Origin: Anaerolineaceae bacterium UBA1363
GTDB taxonomy: Bacteria; Chloroflexota; Anaerolineae; Anaerolineales; Anaerolineaceae
Length of the DNA: 43,357 bases
NCBI GenBank assembly: GCA_002306055.1
Contig: DBRR01000012.1
Span: 30,327-73,683, forward strand
Reading direction: 5' to 3'
In this document: piece by piece, positions 33,001 through 39,229 of the stretch
Layout of the letters: each line of letters starts with the position of its first letter
How positions within the stretch are numbered: the stretch's first letter is position 1
Program-made: the position numbers and the translations under genes
The notes under the pieces: model-generated
The model's database searches: none
What the model was told of the DNA's origin: nothing
Seen by the model: only the letters and a program-made list of their open reading frames with translations

Positions 33001-34320
33001 GGGGAGCAGCCAGAAGGTGTGCTTTAGTTCCTGCTGATGCTCGTTTTCAGCAAAGGGGAATTTGCCGGTGTGCAGGTTATCGAGGAAGCGGATCACGTCC
33101 TTTTCGTATACAAAAGTACCGTTATCCTTGGTGCTGAAGAACTCGTTCAGGTCAAAGGCGTAGTCCAGATTGGTCTCATCATCGAGGTTAATACCCTTGG
33201 CAACTTCCTGCTCGATGATCTTGCTCATCTGATAGGTGAAAAGATTCAGGGTTGGCAAGCTTTCGTAGGGGTTTGTGTCTGTTCCGTTTTCTTCCCAGCT
33301 GGTTTTGGCAGCCTGCTCGTCGAGATAAGACCAGTTGAAAATCTGGTCGCTGTGGAACTTTTGGTTGGCAATTGCCTTGAAGGGGGTTCCAGAAAGGTGG
33401 AGGGTGAAGTCGCGCTTGATTTTATCGAAGGCTCGGTCGGTTTTGAGGGTGTCGATGCCCTCGTGTGCCTCATCGATCACCAGCAGATCCCATTTCAGGT
33501 TGGCAACCCATTCCAGCTTATCGTACGGACCGCCGGCAAAACGGGCACCTTTGAGGTCCTGAAGCGAAATGAAAGCGACGCGGCGTTTGTCGATATGCTC
33601 GGTATCTTTTGCAACAACATAATGCGTGTATTCTTCCAGGCTCATTGGGTTTCTTTCAGCGAGCGCGCTGGTTTCGGAGACAAACTTCATGCCCTCTTCC
33701 TGCCAGGCAATGAACTTTTCGAAATCGTCAAACCAGGAGTTTGCGATAGCCGGACGGTTGGTGACGATGAGCACGTTTTTAGCCTTCAGCTTGCGAACGA
33801 GATCGTAAGTGCTCAGAGTTTTGCCAAAACGAGGTTTAGCATTCCAAAGAAATTCTGGTCCGTGGGTTGGATTTTTGAAATAGGCCAGGGTGCTTTCAAC
33901 TGCCTGAGCCTGCTCAGCCCTCAGGATGTAATCCATTTTCTCTTTGCTAACCTGAACGGCATCATAATCAAGGTTGATGTAATCGTCGGTTATCGCTTCC
34001 GCGCGGGTCACATCGCCGAAGTTGAACCACTCTGTAGCCTGGCCATTGAGAATGGTGCGCTCGATACCGCGGAGTCGGTAGTAGGCATGGAGGTCGCGGT
34101 CGTGGAAGAGTTGGCCGTCGTTTCTGACGGCATTGCGTGTGAACAGCAGGTGAGGTGTGATGCCAACTGTGCCTGTCTGCTGACGAATGCGAGTGGTGAC
34201 GTCCTGGTGATTGGTTTCGCCCACCTTTACGCTGCCAAGATGCGTGGAGAGTTGGGGGAGGTGATACCCGTAGATTTTAAGGTTAAGTTGGCGGTAAGGG
34301 GCGATTTTTGTTTTGCTCAT
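30019..34320 (-). CDS. Single-chain restriction-modification protein: helicase plus N6-adenine methyltransferase
   Basis: A 1433-residue protein. Residues 13-50 ('LKIYGYHLP', 'VKVGETNHQDVTTRIRQQ') resemble the GIY-YIG-like T5orf172 domain, a possible nuclease (inference). Residues 130-600 are an SF2 helicase: Walker A 'AKPRFGKT', DEAH (283-286), SGTP (310-313) and 'QLTTGVTIPEW' with a late 'QASFRAQNP'. A charged, coiled-coil-like part spans about 780-870. Residues 975-1150 are an Eco57I-type methyltransferase with 'QIFTPRRVV' and NPPY (1117-1120), but motif I reads 'FIDLYTKSG', unlike the usual D/E-P-x-x-G-x-G. About 1150-1433 should be target recognition; its DNA is AT-rich. The start overlaps the upstream gene by four bases. 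Closest in plan to Type ISP enzymes. Confidence 0.85.
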   Translation of the reverse strand: MSKTKIAPYRQLNLKIYGYHLPQLSTHLGSVKVGETNHQDVTTRIRQQTGTVGITPHLLFTRNAVRNDGQLFHDRDLHAYYRLRGIERTILNGQATEWFNFGDVTRAEAITDDYINLDYDAVQVSKEKMDYILRAEQAQAVESTLAYFKNPTHGPEFLWNAKPRFGKTLSTYDLVRKLKAKNVLIVTNRPAIANSWFDDFEKFIAWQEEGMKFVSETSALAERNPMSLEEYTHYVVAKDTEHIDKRRVAFISLQDLKGARFAGGPYDKLEWVANLKWDLLVIDEAHEGIDTLKTDRAFDKIKRDFTLHLSGTPFKAIANQKFHSDQIFNWSYLDEQAAKTSWEENGTDTNPYESLPTLNLFTYQMSKIIEQEVAKGINLDDETNLDYAFDLNEFFSTKDNGTFVYEKDVIRFLDNLHTGKFPFAENEHQQELKHTFWLLPRVAAAKAMEKLLNNHPFFKDYTVVLAAGDGVSLIDDEDADNIEETAENAIRNKRSYDRVKQAIAANPRTITLSVGQLTTGVTIPEWSAVLMLSNIKSPALYFQASFRAQNPWEFQNEETGEWFRKENAYVFDFAPDRTLVLYDNFANNLSDEGFKGSEAERQENIRELINFFPVIAEDDEGSLREISPEEVLTIPSHIKAVEVVKRGFMSNLLFANIGAIFNAPAELKAILEKISPEANKRLGDKREIKLTDPMLNDQGEVEIPNELIVNTTNGLFGKAIYKPDIEAALEKVADITNRDAAAEKISRELVRKLEDGFVKTAQTLNLPKKTVETNTKVAQKILTEKIEENLYQRDQRVQQAKVAYEQEIEQQTSQTAREEREESYKAELAEIEEVLQTEIQKSVMEVTQKVVGKHLEQKEEGKKKTTENDVRDHLRGFARTIPAFLMAYGSSDTTLATFDQNIDPATFEELTSITLDEFRKLRDGFTYIGEDGEQKSIPGLFNESVFNTSVKEFFKLKEKLADYLHGGNEEDIFDYIPPQRTNQIFTPRRVVKMMVDLLEEQDPEIFKNRETTFIDLYTKSGLYLTEIAKRLFEGLREAIPDEYERIRWILEHQLYGCAPSNIIYNMVKNYVYAGFPEIEQDNLLELDLTEAAKDGRVKQALAERFGEEMKFDVIIGNPPYQEETSGAGKQATPLYNLFVDEAKKLDPKYLSMIIPSRWFAGGMGLDGFREIMKKDSSISHLVDYSNAKECFPAISISGGVCYFLRDRDNTSICEVTNVSDGTKNIAYRSLDEFDVLVRYNEGVNIIHKVLNKKESKLADIVSPLMPFGLSTDYRGAPKKENKNDLMLHASDGISYIPRSFITKGIDLIDKYKVLISKTSSEHAGEPGKDGKFRVLTSSTKVIGPSEVCTHSYFVIGKFNTSVEAENALSYLRTNFVRFLMLLSMSSINLSKNVFTFVPLQDFNLNWSDKELYAKYNLTDDEIAFIESLIRPMD

Positions 34321-35051
34321 GAATCAATTTCCTCCATCTCTTGCTTGTAAACATCTACGATATTAACAGGGAGATACCTGTAAACAGGTAATGGGAGAAC
34401 ATCTGGCTGATCATCAAACAGACCTAATTGCTTGGTTTCCGGGACGGGCGTGTAGACAGTTCCCGGTTCAATTTTAATGTTGTGATAGATGTCCTCCAGA
34501 GTGTATTCAGTTCTGATTACCTTGATATGTTTAGTATTCCTTTTTATTTGAAGGGGATTCCATTCACTGAGCACAATCTGTCTGCCGTCATTTTTTGTGC
34601 GTTTGAGGAAATCCCCTTGAACGATATTGATTGCTGTTATGGTCTTTGCACTTTCTAAAACGTTTGCCTTGGGAGCTTTGTTGAGTTTGGCAGCAAAGTT
34701 TTTGTAGAAATCGAAAAAAGCAACATAGAGGTTAATGACACATTTCTTTACATTATCTTCCAATAGCTCGATCCCATACAAGCTTGATATTGCGAGAAGG
34801 GCAAAATTTTCAAATTTGACGAGATCTTCGGGGAATTTATCTGCAAGAAGCTGAAGTCTGCGCTCCAGAATGTTGATCAGAAATGCGCCCTCACCAACGG
34901 AAGGCTCGAGGACCATTGTTGAATATTGGACGATTGATTCATTTAAACCCGGAAGAGAAACCATTGCATCCACAATCTCTTTGGGCGTGAATACCTCTCC
35001 ATGCTGCTGGACGCGCTTTTTACTTTTGATTAATCTTTCATTCCCACTCAA
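34317..35051 (-). CDS. Methyltransferase-like subunit lacking the NPPY motif
   Basis: A 244-residue protein, first gene of the island operon. It has the N6-adenine methyltransferase motif X region 'HGEVFTPKEIVDAM' (17-30), an intact motif I 'LEPSVGEGAFL' (48-58), a motif II-like 'LYGIELLEDN' and 'NIVQGDFL' at motif III. The catalytic NPPY that should follow is absent; 'SEWNPLQIKRN' occurs instead. It therefore looks like the SAM-binding half of a methyltransferase whose catalytic half is in the next protein, which has a poor motif I. The start is TTG with AAGGG 9 nt upstream. The stop overlaps the next ATG (ATGA). DNA is AT-rich. Alternatively it is a regulator or a decayed enzyme. Confidence 0.78.
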   Translation of the reverse strand: MSGNERLIKSKKRVQQHGEVFTPKEIVDAMVSLPGLNESIVQYSTMVLEPSVGEGAFLINILERRLQLLADKFPEDLVKFENFALLAISSLYGIELLEDNVKKCVINLYVAFFDFYKNFAAKLNKAPKANVLESAKTITAINIVQGDFLKRTKNDGRQIVLSEWNPLQIKRNTKHIKVIRTEYTLEDIYHNIKIEPGTVYTPVPETKQLGLFDDQPDVLPLPVYRYLPVNIVDVYKQEMEEIDS

Positions 35052-35135
35052 ATCAGTAACCCTTCATTTCTAATAGATATAAAAAGTATATCAGGTAGTA
35101 ATGAGTTACGCGCCTGAATGTGTTCGTGTGATATG

Positions 35136-35219
35136 GGGTTGAAAGACTTCCGGGAAGAGACTGAAAACGTCAAATCGCATAGGTGAATTTTAAACGATAG
35201 GTGAAATTTGGGCAAGCAG
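35136..35219. repeat. 84-bp direct repeat at the island, distal copy with trmD remnant
   Basis: Copy of 29813-29896. Read on the minus strand from 35180 it gives the first 15 residues of TrmD, after which the frame runs into unrelated island sequence and stops nine codons later. It is a non-functional remnant of the original trmD 5' end. Confidence 0.88.
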
Positions 35220-35258
35220 AAAATGTAGGTGGGGTTCCGTTTCACCTGCCCCTGAGTT

Positions 35259-35337
35259 GTAGGCCGGGTTCCGTTCTTGAACCCGGCATTGATACATAGG
35301 TAATCGAAAGCCGGATTGACAAGCGCAATCTGGCCTA
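35259..35337. repeat. REP-like double hairpin, unit A
   Basis: Two hairpins in a row: GCCGGGTTC...GAACCCGGC (loop CGTTCTT) and GCCGGATTG...CAATCTGGC (loop ACAAGCG), enclosed by outer arms GTAGGCC and GGCCTA. Similar to bacterial interspersed mosaic elements. Confidence 0.85.
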
Positions 35338-35419
35338 AGAAAAAATACAAGTCTATCCTTCAATCTGACAATGCTGAACGCGTCAGGTCAAGCCGGATTG
35401 AAATGGAGAGCCAACAACC

Positions 35420-35499
35420 GCAGGCCGGGTTCCGTTCTTGAACCCGGCAATGATTCGTGGATAAACAAAAGCCGGATTGACAAGCGCAATCCGGCCTAC
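35420..35499. repeat. REP-like double hairpin, unit B
   Basis: Same plan as unit A, with fully paired second hairpin GCCGGATTG/CAATCCGGC. It ends 8 bp before the stop codon of the RAYT gene. Confidence 0.85.
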
Positions 35500-35506
35500 G
35501 AAAAGA

Positions 35507-36025
35507 CTATTCCCCGAATAGATACCCCTTTTGGTTCAATGCATTGATCTGTTCTAAATTGGGTGTTATGTCGTGGTCGCAAAACTCACGATCTATGCTT
35601 GACCATTTCCATTGGTCGACAGAATCAGCATAACCATGTTTCACGGGATTGTAATGAATGTAATCGTAATGCGTTTGCATGTCACGTTCATCTCGAATCG
35701 TGTGCTCCCAAAACCTATCCTGCCAGACAATTAGATCTGGTTGGTTGAGGTATTCTCTGATGCTCTTAGTGACAGACCTTTTAAGTTCTTTGATGATGTT
35801 TGAGTAGTTACTGATCCCCTCTGATAAGCTCACCAGCAGGTGGATATGGTCAGGCAAGATGCAATAAGCATCAAGTTCGAATGAGTAGCGGGATTTGACT
35901 TTTTCTACCCCAGCCATGAAAAGTTCACAGGAGGAAGGATCTAGAAAGAAGGGTTTTCGATTCTTGGTGACCATTGTAAAGAAATACGATCCACCTTCAA
36001 CATAGTTGCGAATGTATTTCCTCAT
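35507..36025 (-). CDS. REP-associated tyrosine transposase (RAYT)
   Basis: A 172-residue Y1-type HUH protein related to IS200/IS605 transposases. The start 'MRKYIRNYVEGGSYFFTMVT' is typical of RAYTs; the HUH motif is His60-Ile-His62 in 'LPDHIHLLVSL' and the catalytic tyrosine is probably Tyr122 in 'HYDYIHYNPVKHGY'. Conserved 'WQDRFWEHTIRDERD' lies between. RAYTs cut single-stranded REP hairpins and are thought to spread them; they are usually single-copy genes flanked by REPs. Here REP units lie 8 bp past the stop and 28 bp before the start. No ribosome site is seen before the ATG, fitting low expression. The frame is intact. Confidence 0.92.
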   Translation of the reverse strand: MRKYIRNYVEGGSYFFTMVTKNRKPFFLDPSSCELFMAGVEKVKSRYSFELDAYCILPDHIHLLVSLSEGISNYSNIIKELKRSVTKSIREYLNQPDLIVWQDRFWEHTIRDERDMQTHYDYIHYNPVKHGYADSVDQWKWSSIDREFCDHDITPNLEQINALNQKGYLFGE

Positions 36026-36052
36026 GTAAAAGAGTCTATCATTTTTTCAGTT

Positions 36053-36132
36053 GTAGGCCGGGTTCCGTTCTTGAACCCGGCAATGATCTGTGGATGAATG
36101 AAAGCCGGATTGACAAGCGCAATCCGGCCTAC
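36053..36132. repeat. REP-like double hairpin, unit C
   Basis: Outer arms GTAGGCCGG and CCGGCCTAC are perfect complements and enclose hairpins with arms GCCGGGTTC/GAACCCGGC and GCCGGATTG/CAATCCGGC. It begins 28 bp upstream of the RAYT start. Confidence 0.88.
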
Positions 36133-36213
36133 GAAAAGATACAAGTCTATCCTTCAATCTGACAATGCTGAACGCGTCAGGTCAAGCCGGATTGAAATGG
36201 GGAGCGGACAACC

Positions 36214-36295
36214 GCAGGCTGGGTTCCGTTCTTGAACCCGGCAATGATTCATAGGTAATTGAAAGCCGGATTGACAAGCGCAATCCGGTATCTAC
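36214..36295. repeat. REP-like double hairpin, unit D
   Basis: Same plan as C but slightly decayed: GCTGGGTTC in the first arm and a 3-bp change before the final CTAC. The 35259-35499 and 36053-36295 blocks are near-duplicates of each other, including the spacer. Confidence 0.83.
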
Positions 36296-36439
36296 GAAAA
36301 GCAGTGTTTGCATTTATTGTTTAATGAAATATGGGCCCCTACCAAAGACAAGCCGGATTGAAATGCGCAATACCCAAACGGCACGATGTCCGACATACGA
36401 AAAGAAAATCATCGGTACAAACCTCTGCTTCTATTAAAA

Positions 36440-36468
36440 TTGACAAAGCTCCCGGCAAAGAGTACACT
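36440..36468 (+). promoter_or_regulatory. Near-consensus sigma-70 promoter
   Basis: TTGACA (36440-36445) and TACACT (36463-36468) with exactly 17 bp between. It lies about 50 bp upstream of the 65-residue protein gene and is the best -35/-10 pair seen in the window. Confidence 0.75.
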
Positions 36469-36518
36469 TTTCTCGTTGGTAGATTAATTTTGTTATCTAG
36501 AAAAAGGAGTAGTTAGAA

Positions 36519-36716
36519 ATGGCATACAGCTTTAAAAACTCAAAAGGGAAAGAATATTTCCTCCACGTTAAGAAAGTGAAACGTGCGTCCGGGAAAGAAA
36601 CCGAGCTCTATTACTTTTCAACCGATATCCGCAAAGGTCAGGAAGTTGATAAAGTTCCCGCTGGCAAGACCGTCGTGGAACTGGCTTCCGGTTTACCCGT
36701 CCTGAAAAAGATTTAG
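36519..36716 (+). CDS. Small basic conserved-looking protein, function unknown
   Basis: A 65-residue lysine-rich soluble protein without signal or membrane segment. The pattern 'KKVKRASGKETELYYFSTD' followed by 'PAGKTVVELASGLPVLKK' suggests a small beta-rich domain; I do not recognise a named family. It looks genuine: AAGGAG lies about 10 nt before ATG, a near-consensus promoter precedes it, and a clean terminator follows at 36734. Such isolated, well-expressed small genes are often nucleic-acid or ribosome-associated, but that is only a guess. Confidence 0.75.
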   Translation: MAYSFKNSKGKEYFLHVKKVKRASGKETELYYFSTDIRKGQEVDKVPAGKTVVELASGLPVLKKI

Positions 36717-36733
36717 TTGTAATCAGTTTATGA

Positions 36734-36764
36734 AACTCGACCCTGTGACCAACAGGGTCGAGTT
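36734..36764 (+). terminator. Terminator of the 65-residue protein gene
   Basis: A perfect 12-bp stem AACTCGACCCTG/CAGGGTCGAGTT with a 7-nt loop followed by a run of Ts. It comes 17 bp after the stop codon. Confidence 0.92.
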
Positions 36765-36834
36765 TTTTAAGCGCAAATGGCACAAATATTGCTACCTAAA
36801 AGGCACGAAGTATGCCCGTTTTAAGGAGATTGAC

Positions 36835-37485
36835 ATGAAGAAATCATCACTTTTACTGCTAATTCCATTGATCATGGCGCTTGCGGTCTCAGGCTGCGTG
36901 CGGAAAGCATCCACACCCCCTGCCACCACCCCCCATGTGATCGATGTGGCGAATACCCCTTTGCCGGTGGATCAACAGATCCTCAGTGCGACCATGACCG
37001 CCCAGGCCATCATGCAGGAATTCAACATGCCGACGCAAATCGTGCAAAACCCGCTGGGAACCCCCGAGGTGATCACCCAGGTTCCTCCCACGCCGATCCC
37101 TGTTGGGACTGCCACCCCAACCCCTCTGCCCACCCTCCAGCCGATGACCAAACCTACCACCTGGACTGTGCAGAGCGGTGAGACCATTTACTGCCTGGCA
37201 CGGCGTTTCGATGTGGATCCGGGCGATTTGCTGGCGATCAATAACCTTTATGCTGGCAGTATGCTGAATATCGGCGACGTGCTCGACATTCCTCAGACTG
37301 GTTCCTGGCCGACTGACGATCGTTCGTTGCTCGAACATCCGGATATCTGGAATGTCAGCCCCGGCGAGAGTGTCTACTACATCGCCTGTGCTTATGGCGA
37401 CGTGTGGCCAGAGCAGATTATCCAGGTAAATGGCCTGAAGGAACCTTACGATCTGACCGGAATTGCAACTTTGCAGATCCCATAA
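36835..37485 (+). CDS. Lipoprotein with two LysM domains
   Basis: Exported lipoprotein of 216 residues: signal with lipobox AVSGC (Cys21), a Pro/Thr-rich linker (about 30-105), then two LysM peptidoglycan-binding modules at 109-153 ('WTVQSGETIYCLARRF' through 'NIGDVLDIP') and 171-216 ('WNVSPGESVYYIACAYG' to the C-terminus). It probably tethers the membrane surface to the wall or glycan. No catalytic domain is present. The frame is open from 36730, through the preceding terminator, but ATG 36835 has AAGGAG 6 nt upstream and starts the signal peptide. A terminator at 37504 follows. Confidence 0.88.
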   Translation: MKKSSLLLLIPLIMALAVSGCVRKASTPPATTPHVIDVANTPLPVDQQILSATMTAQAIMQEFNMPTQIVQNPLGTPEVITQVPPTPIPVGTATPTPLPTLQPMTKPTTWTVQSGETIYCLARRFDVDPGDLLAINNLYAGSMLNIGDVLDIPQTGSWPTDDRSLLEHPDIWNVSPGESVYYIACAYGDVWPEQIIQVNGLKEPYDLTGIATLQIP

Positions 37486-37503
37486 ACGAAACCCGATTAC
37501 AAT

Positions 37504-37525
37504 ATAGGAGGCACAAGCCTCCTAT
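37504..37525 (+). terminator. Terminator after the LysM lipoprotein gene
   Basis: ATAGGAGGC pairs perfectly with GCCTCCTAT around a 4-nt loop, followed by TTTTATTT. It ends just before the NUDIX ribosome site. Confidence 0.85.
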
Positions 37526-37546
37526 TTTATTTAACCGGAGAAAATT

Positions 37547-38089
37547 ATGAGCCCTGCCATTCTTTCAAGAAAAAACCTCATGCAACTGCGATCCTTCGAT
37601 GTTGAACGTGTGCATTTTCGATTGCCGGATGGACGGGAACGCGACTATGACCTTGTTCAACACGCGGACGCGGTTACGATCCTGCCGGTGGACGAACTGG
37701 AGCAGGTTTACCTGGTGAAGCAGTACCGCATTGGTGCGGAGAAAGAACTCCTCGAGCTGCCCGCAGGGGTGATGGATCCGGGAGAGGAGCCCGAGGTCAC
37801 TGCTCACCGCGAATTGCAGGAAGAAATTGGCAAAGACTGCGGGGAGTTGATCCGGTTGGGCGGCTTCTACATGGCGGCTGGATACTCGAGCGAGTACATG
37901 CATGTCTTCCTCGCGCTGAATCTTAAAGACTCTCGCCTTGATCATGATGACGATGAATTTTTGACGACTGTCGTGGTACCGCTCTCCGAGTTAATGGAAA
38001 TGGCGCAGGATGGCAGACTTGAAGACGGCAAAAGTTTATCCACACTGCTGTTAGCCAGGCAGGAACTTGAAATCCGCAGGATGTTATAA
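37547..38089 (+). CDS. NUDIX hydrolase, ADP-ribose pyrophosphatase-like
   Basis: A 180-residue cytoplasmic enzyme hydrolysing a nucleoside diphosphate linked to another group. The NUDIX box is complete: 'GVMDPGEEPEVTAHRELQEE' followed by IG, matching GX5EX7REUXEEXGU (about 74-96). The preceding 'KQYRIGAEKELLELPAG' is typical of ADP-ribose pyrophosphatases (NudF type), as is the 'SSEYMHVFLA' stretch after the box. ATG 37547 is preceded by CGGAG. It has its own region after the LysM terminator. Confidence 0.9.
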   Translation: MSPAILSRKNLMQLRSFDVERVHFRLPDGRERDYDLVQHADAVTILPVDELEQVYLVKQYRIGAEKELLELPAGVMDPGEEPEVTAHRELQEEIGKDCGELIRLGGFYMAAGYSSEYMHVFLALNLKDSRLDHDDDEFLTTVVVPLSELMEMAQDGRLEDGKSLSTLLLARQELEIRRML

Positions 38090-38220
38090 GCGCATGCAAA
38101 GTGCGCTGGCAAGTTTTGGGTGTCAATACGGAAATGATATGTATTTCAATTTACCAAAGCCGCAGACGGTTGAAATAGCTAATGAGGACGAAATCATCAA
38201 AAATTTGGGAGGGTAAATCC

Positions 38221-38913
38221 ATGGCAGCCACTACAATACGAATTAGCCGAAAGCGCAAAGAGTTAATCGCACAGTACGCTACAGCAGCGATAAGTCTCTA
38301 TGGGGTTATTAGTGTGAATGAATTTGTCGAGGTGTTTAACCACTATGAGGAAGCCCACACGACGGCAGAAGAGGCATCGTTGGCGTTGATCCGCCTTGCC
38401 AGGACTGACGACGTTGAATACTCAGTTTTCGGCGGCATTATATCGGCACCCGAATTCCAGCCCGACTTTGACGACTATGAGGATAATGTGAGATATATCC
38501 GGAACGCTCAAAGAGGCAAGCCGCGCTACCTTCCTAGCAAAGAGGAATTTTTGAAGTATGTCGATCTTTCTTACCGTGAGCCCGAAAAACCTTATGCTGA
38601 ACTGAAGGCATATATTCTGAAGCATAAACTCACCACGCGCGGCGAAGGAATTGAAGGCGTTGACGGCGATCTGATCGACTTGCACGAGATGATTCAATTC
38701 GGAGTTGCAGTCAGAGATGAACTCGATTATTTCACCAGTGTCGGATATCGGTATAAGGACATGGATGAGGCAATGGGGTTGTTCAACTTAGTGACGAACG
38801 CTCACAACCATACAAGAATGTACGATAACAACGGCTTTACGCCGGAAGAGATGGTCGACCTGCTAAGGGGTCCAAAGCGGAAGCCATCACCCAAAGCACC
38901 GCCCATGCTTTAA
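38221..38913 (+). CDS. Uncharacterised soluble protein
   Basis: A 230-residue protein that I do not recognise. It is hydrophilic, acidic in the middle and rich in Tyr, Glu and Arg, with no signal peptide or membrane span. The N-terminus 'RISRKRKELIAQYATAA' is basic and helical, and 'DEAMGLFNLVTNAHNHTRMY' contains clustered His and Asn; the last 15 residues are Pro/Lys-rich. The start at 38221 is chosen because GGAGGGT lies 7 nt upstream; the frame also opens at 38182. A helical accessory protein of phage or defence type is possible but not supported by any motif. It stands alone between NUDIX and nifJ. Confidence 0.6.
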   Translation: MAATTIRISRKRKELIAQYATAAISLYGVISVNEFVEVFNHYEEAHTTAEEASLALIRLARTDDVEYSVFGGIISAPEFQPDFDDYEDNVRYIRNAQRGKPRYLPSKEEFLKYVDLSYREPEKPYAELKAYILKHKLTTRGEGIEGVDGDLIDLHEMIQFGVAVRDELDYFTSVGYRYKDMDEAMGLFNLVTNAHNHTRMYDNNGFTPEEMVDLLRGPKRKPSPKAPPML

Positions 38914-39229
38914 AGCTATACCTGAGGTCGTCCCTGCGGGAGCAGTCTGAAACCCAAGAATTGCCCAGGCAGGAAAAAGTCGGTGTAGAGGATGTAATGG
39001 GCAATAAGTGCGTTCAAATTTTCAGATTTACTATCTGGGTGTGTAACTTAACTTGTCAATCAATAGTCCTAACGCCATGTATTTAAAGGTTTCTTGAAAA
39101 TCAAAAGCCTCCAGTTTGGGGTTATGGGGTACAATTCAAAACCATGAACCTCGGCTATTTTGCAGAGGGTTCTATTAGTGTGACTAACAAACGGTAACGT
39201 TCGATAACAACTTTAAGGAGTTTTTTTAA
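38914..39229. other. 316-bp upstream region of nifJ
   Basis: No gene or repeat recognised. A TACAAT at 39130-39135 could be a -10 box but lacks a good -35 element. A strong ribosome site AAGGAG lies at 39215-39220. Confidence 0.5.

Larger units (their letters stand above)
29813..35219. mobile_element. Restriction-modification island inserted at the trmD start
   Basis: Two direct 84-bp repeats mark the edges; the repeat-to-repeat distance is 5323 bp. Inside are only the methyltransferase-like gene, the large helicase-methyltransferase gene and their terminator. No integrase, transposase or tRNA is present. The arrangement fits insertion with long target duplication, described for restriction-modification complexes in Helicobacter, or site-specific integration driven by a missing recombinase. 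Confidence 0.7.
35220..35506. other. Intergenic region filled with REP-like elements
   Basis: A decayed unit (GTAGGTGGGGTTCCG at about 35225) is followed by two complete double-hairpin units. No gene is supported. Confidence 0.6.
36026..36518. other. Intergenic region with REP-like units and a promoter
   Basis: Holds units C and D, a spacer nearly identical to that between A and B, an isolated half element AGCCGGATTGAAATG (about 36351) and a strong promoter at 36440. A 61-codon frame here is not believed. Confidence 0.6.

Noticed and set aside
33037..34350. 437-codon plus-strand open frame
   Set aside because: Antisense shadow of the large restriction protein, which has clear helicase motifs in the same DNA.
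29813..35219. tRNA-gene integration site or integrase-driven element
   Set aside because: No tRNA gene and no recombinase are present in or beside the island; the repeat matches trmD instead.
35048..35350. 100-codon minus-strand frame across the distal 84-bp repeat
   Set aside because: It reads the trmD remnant in the wrong frame and passes through REP-like sequence.
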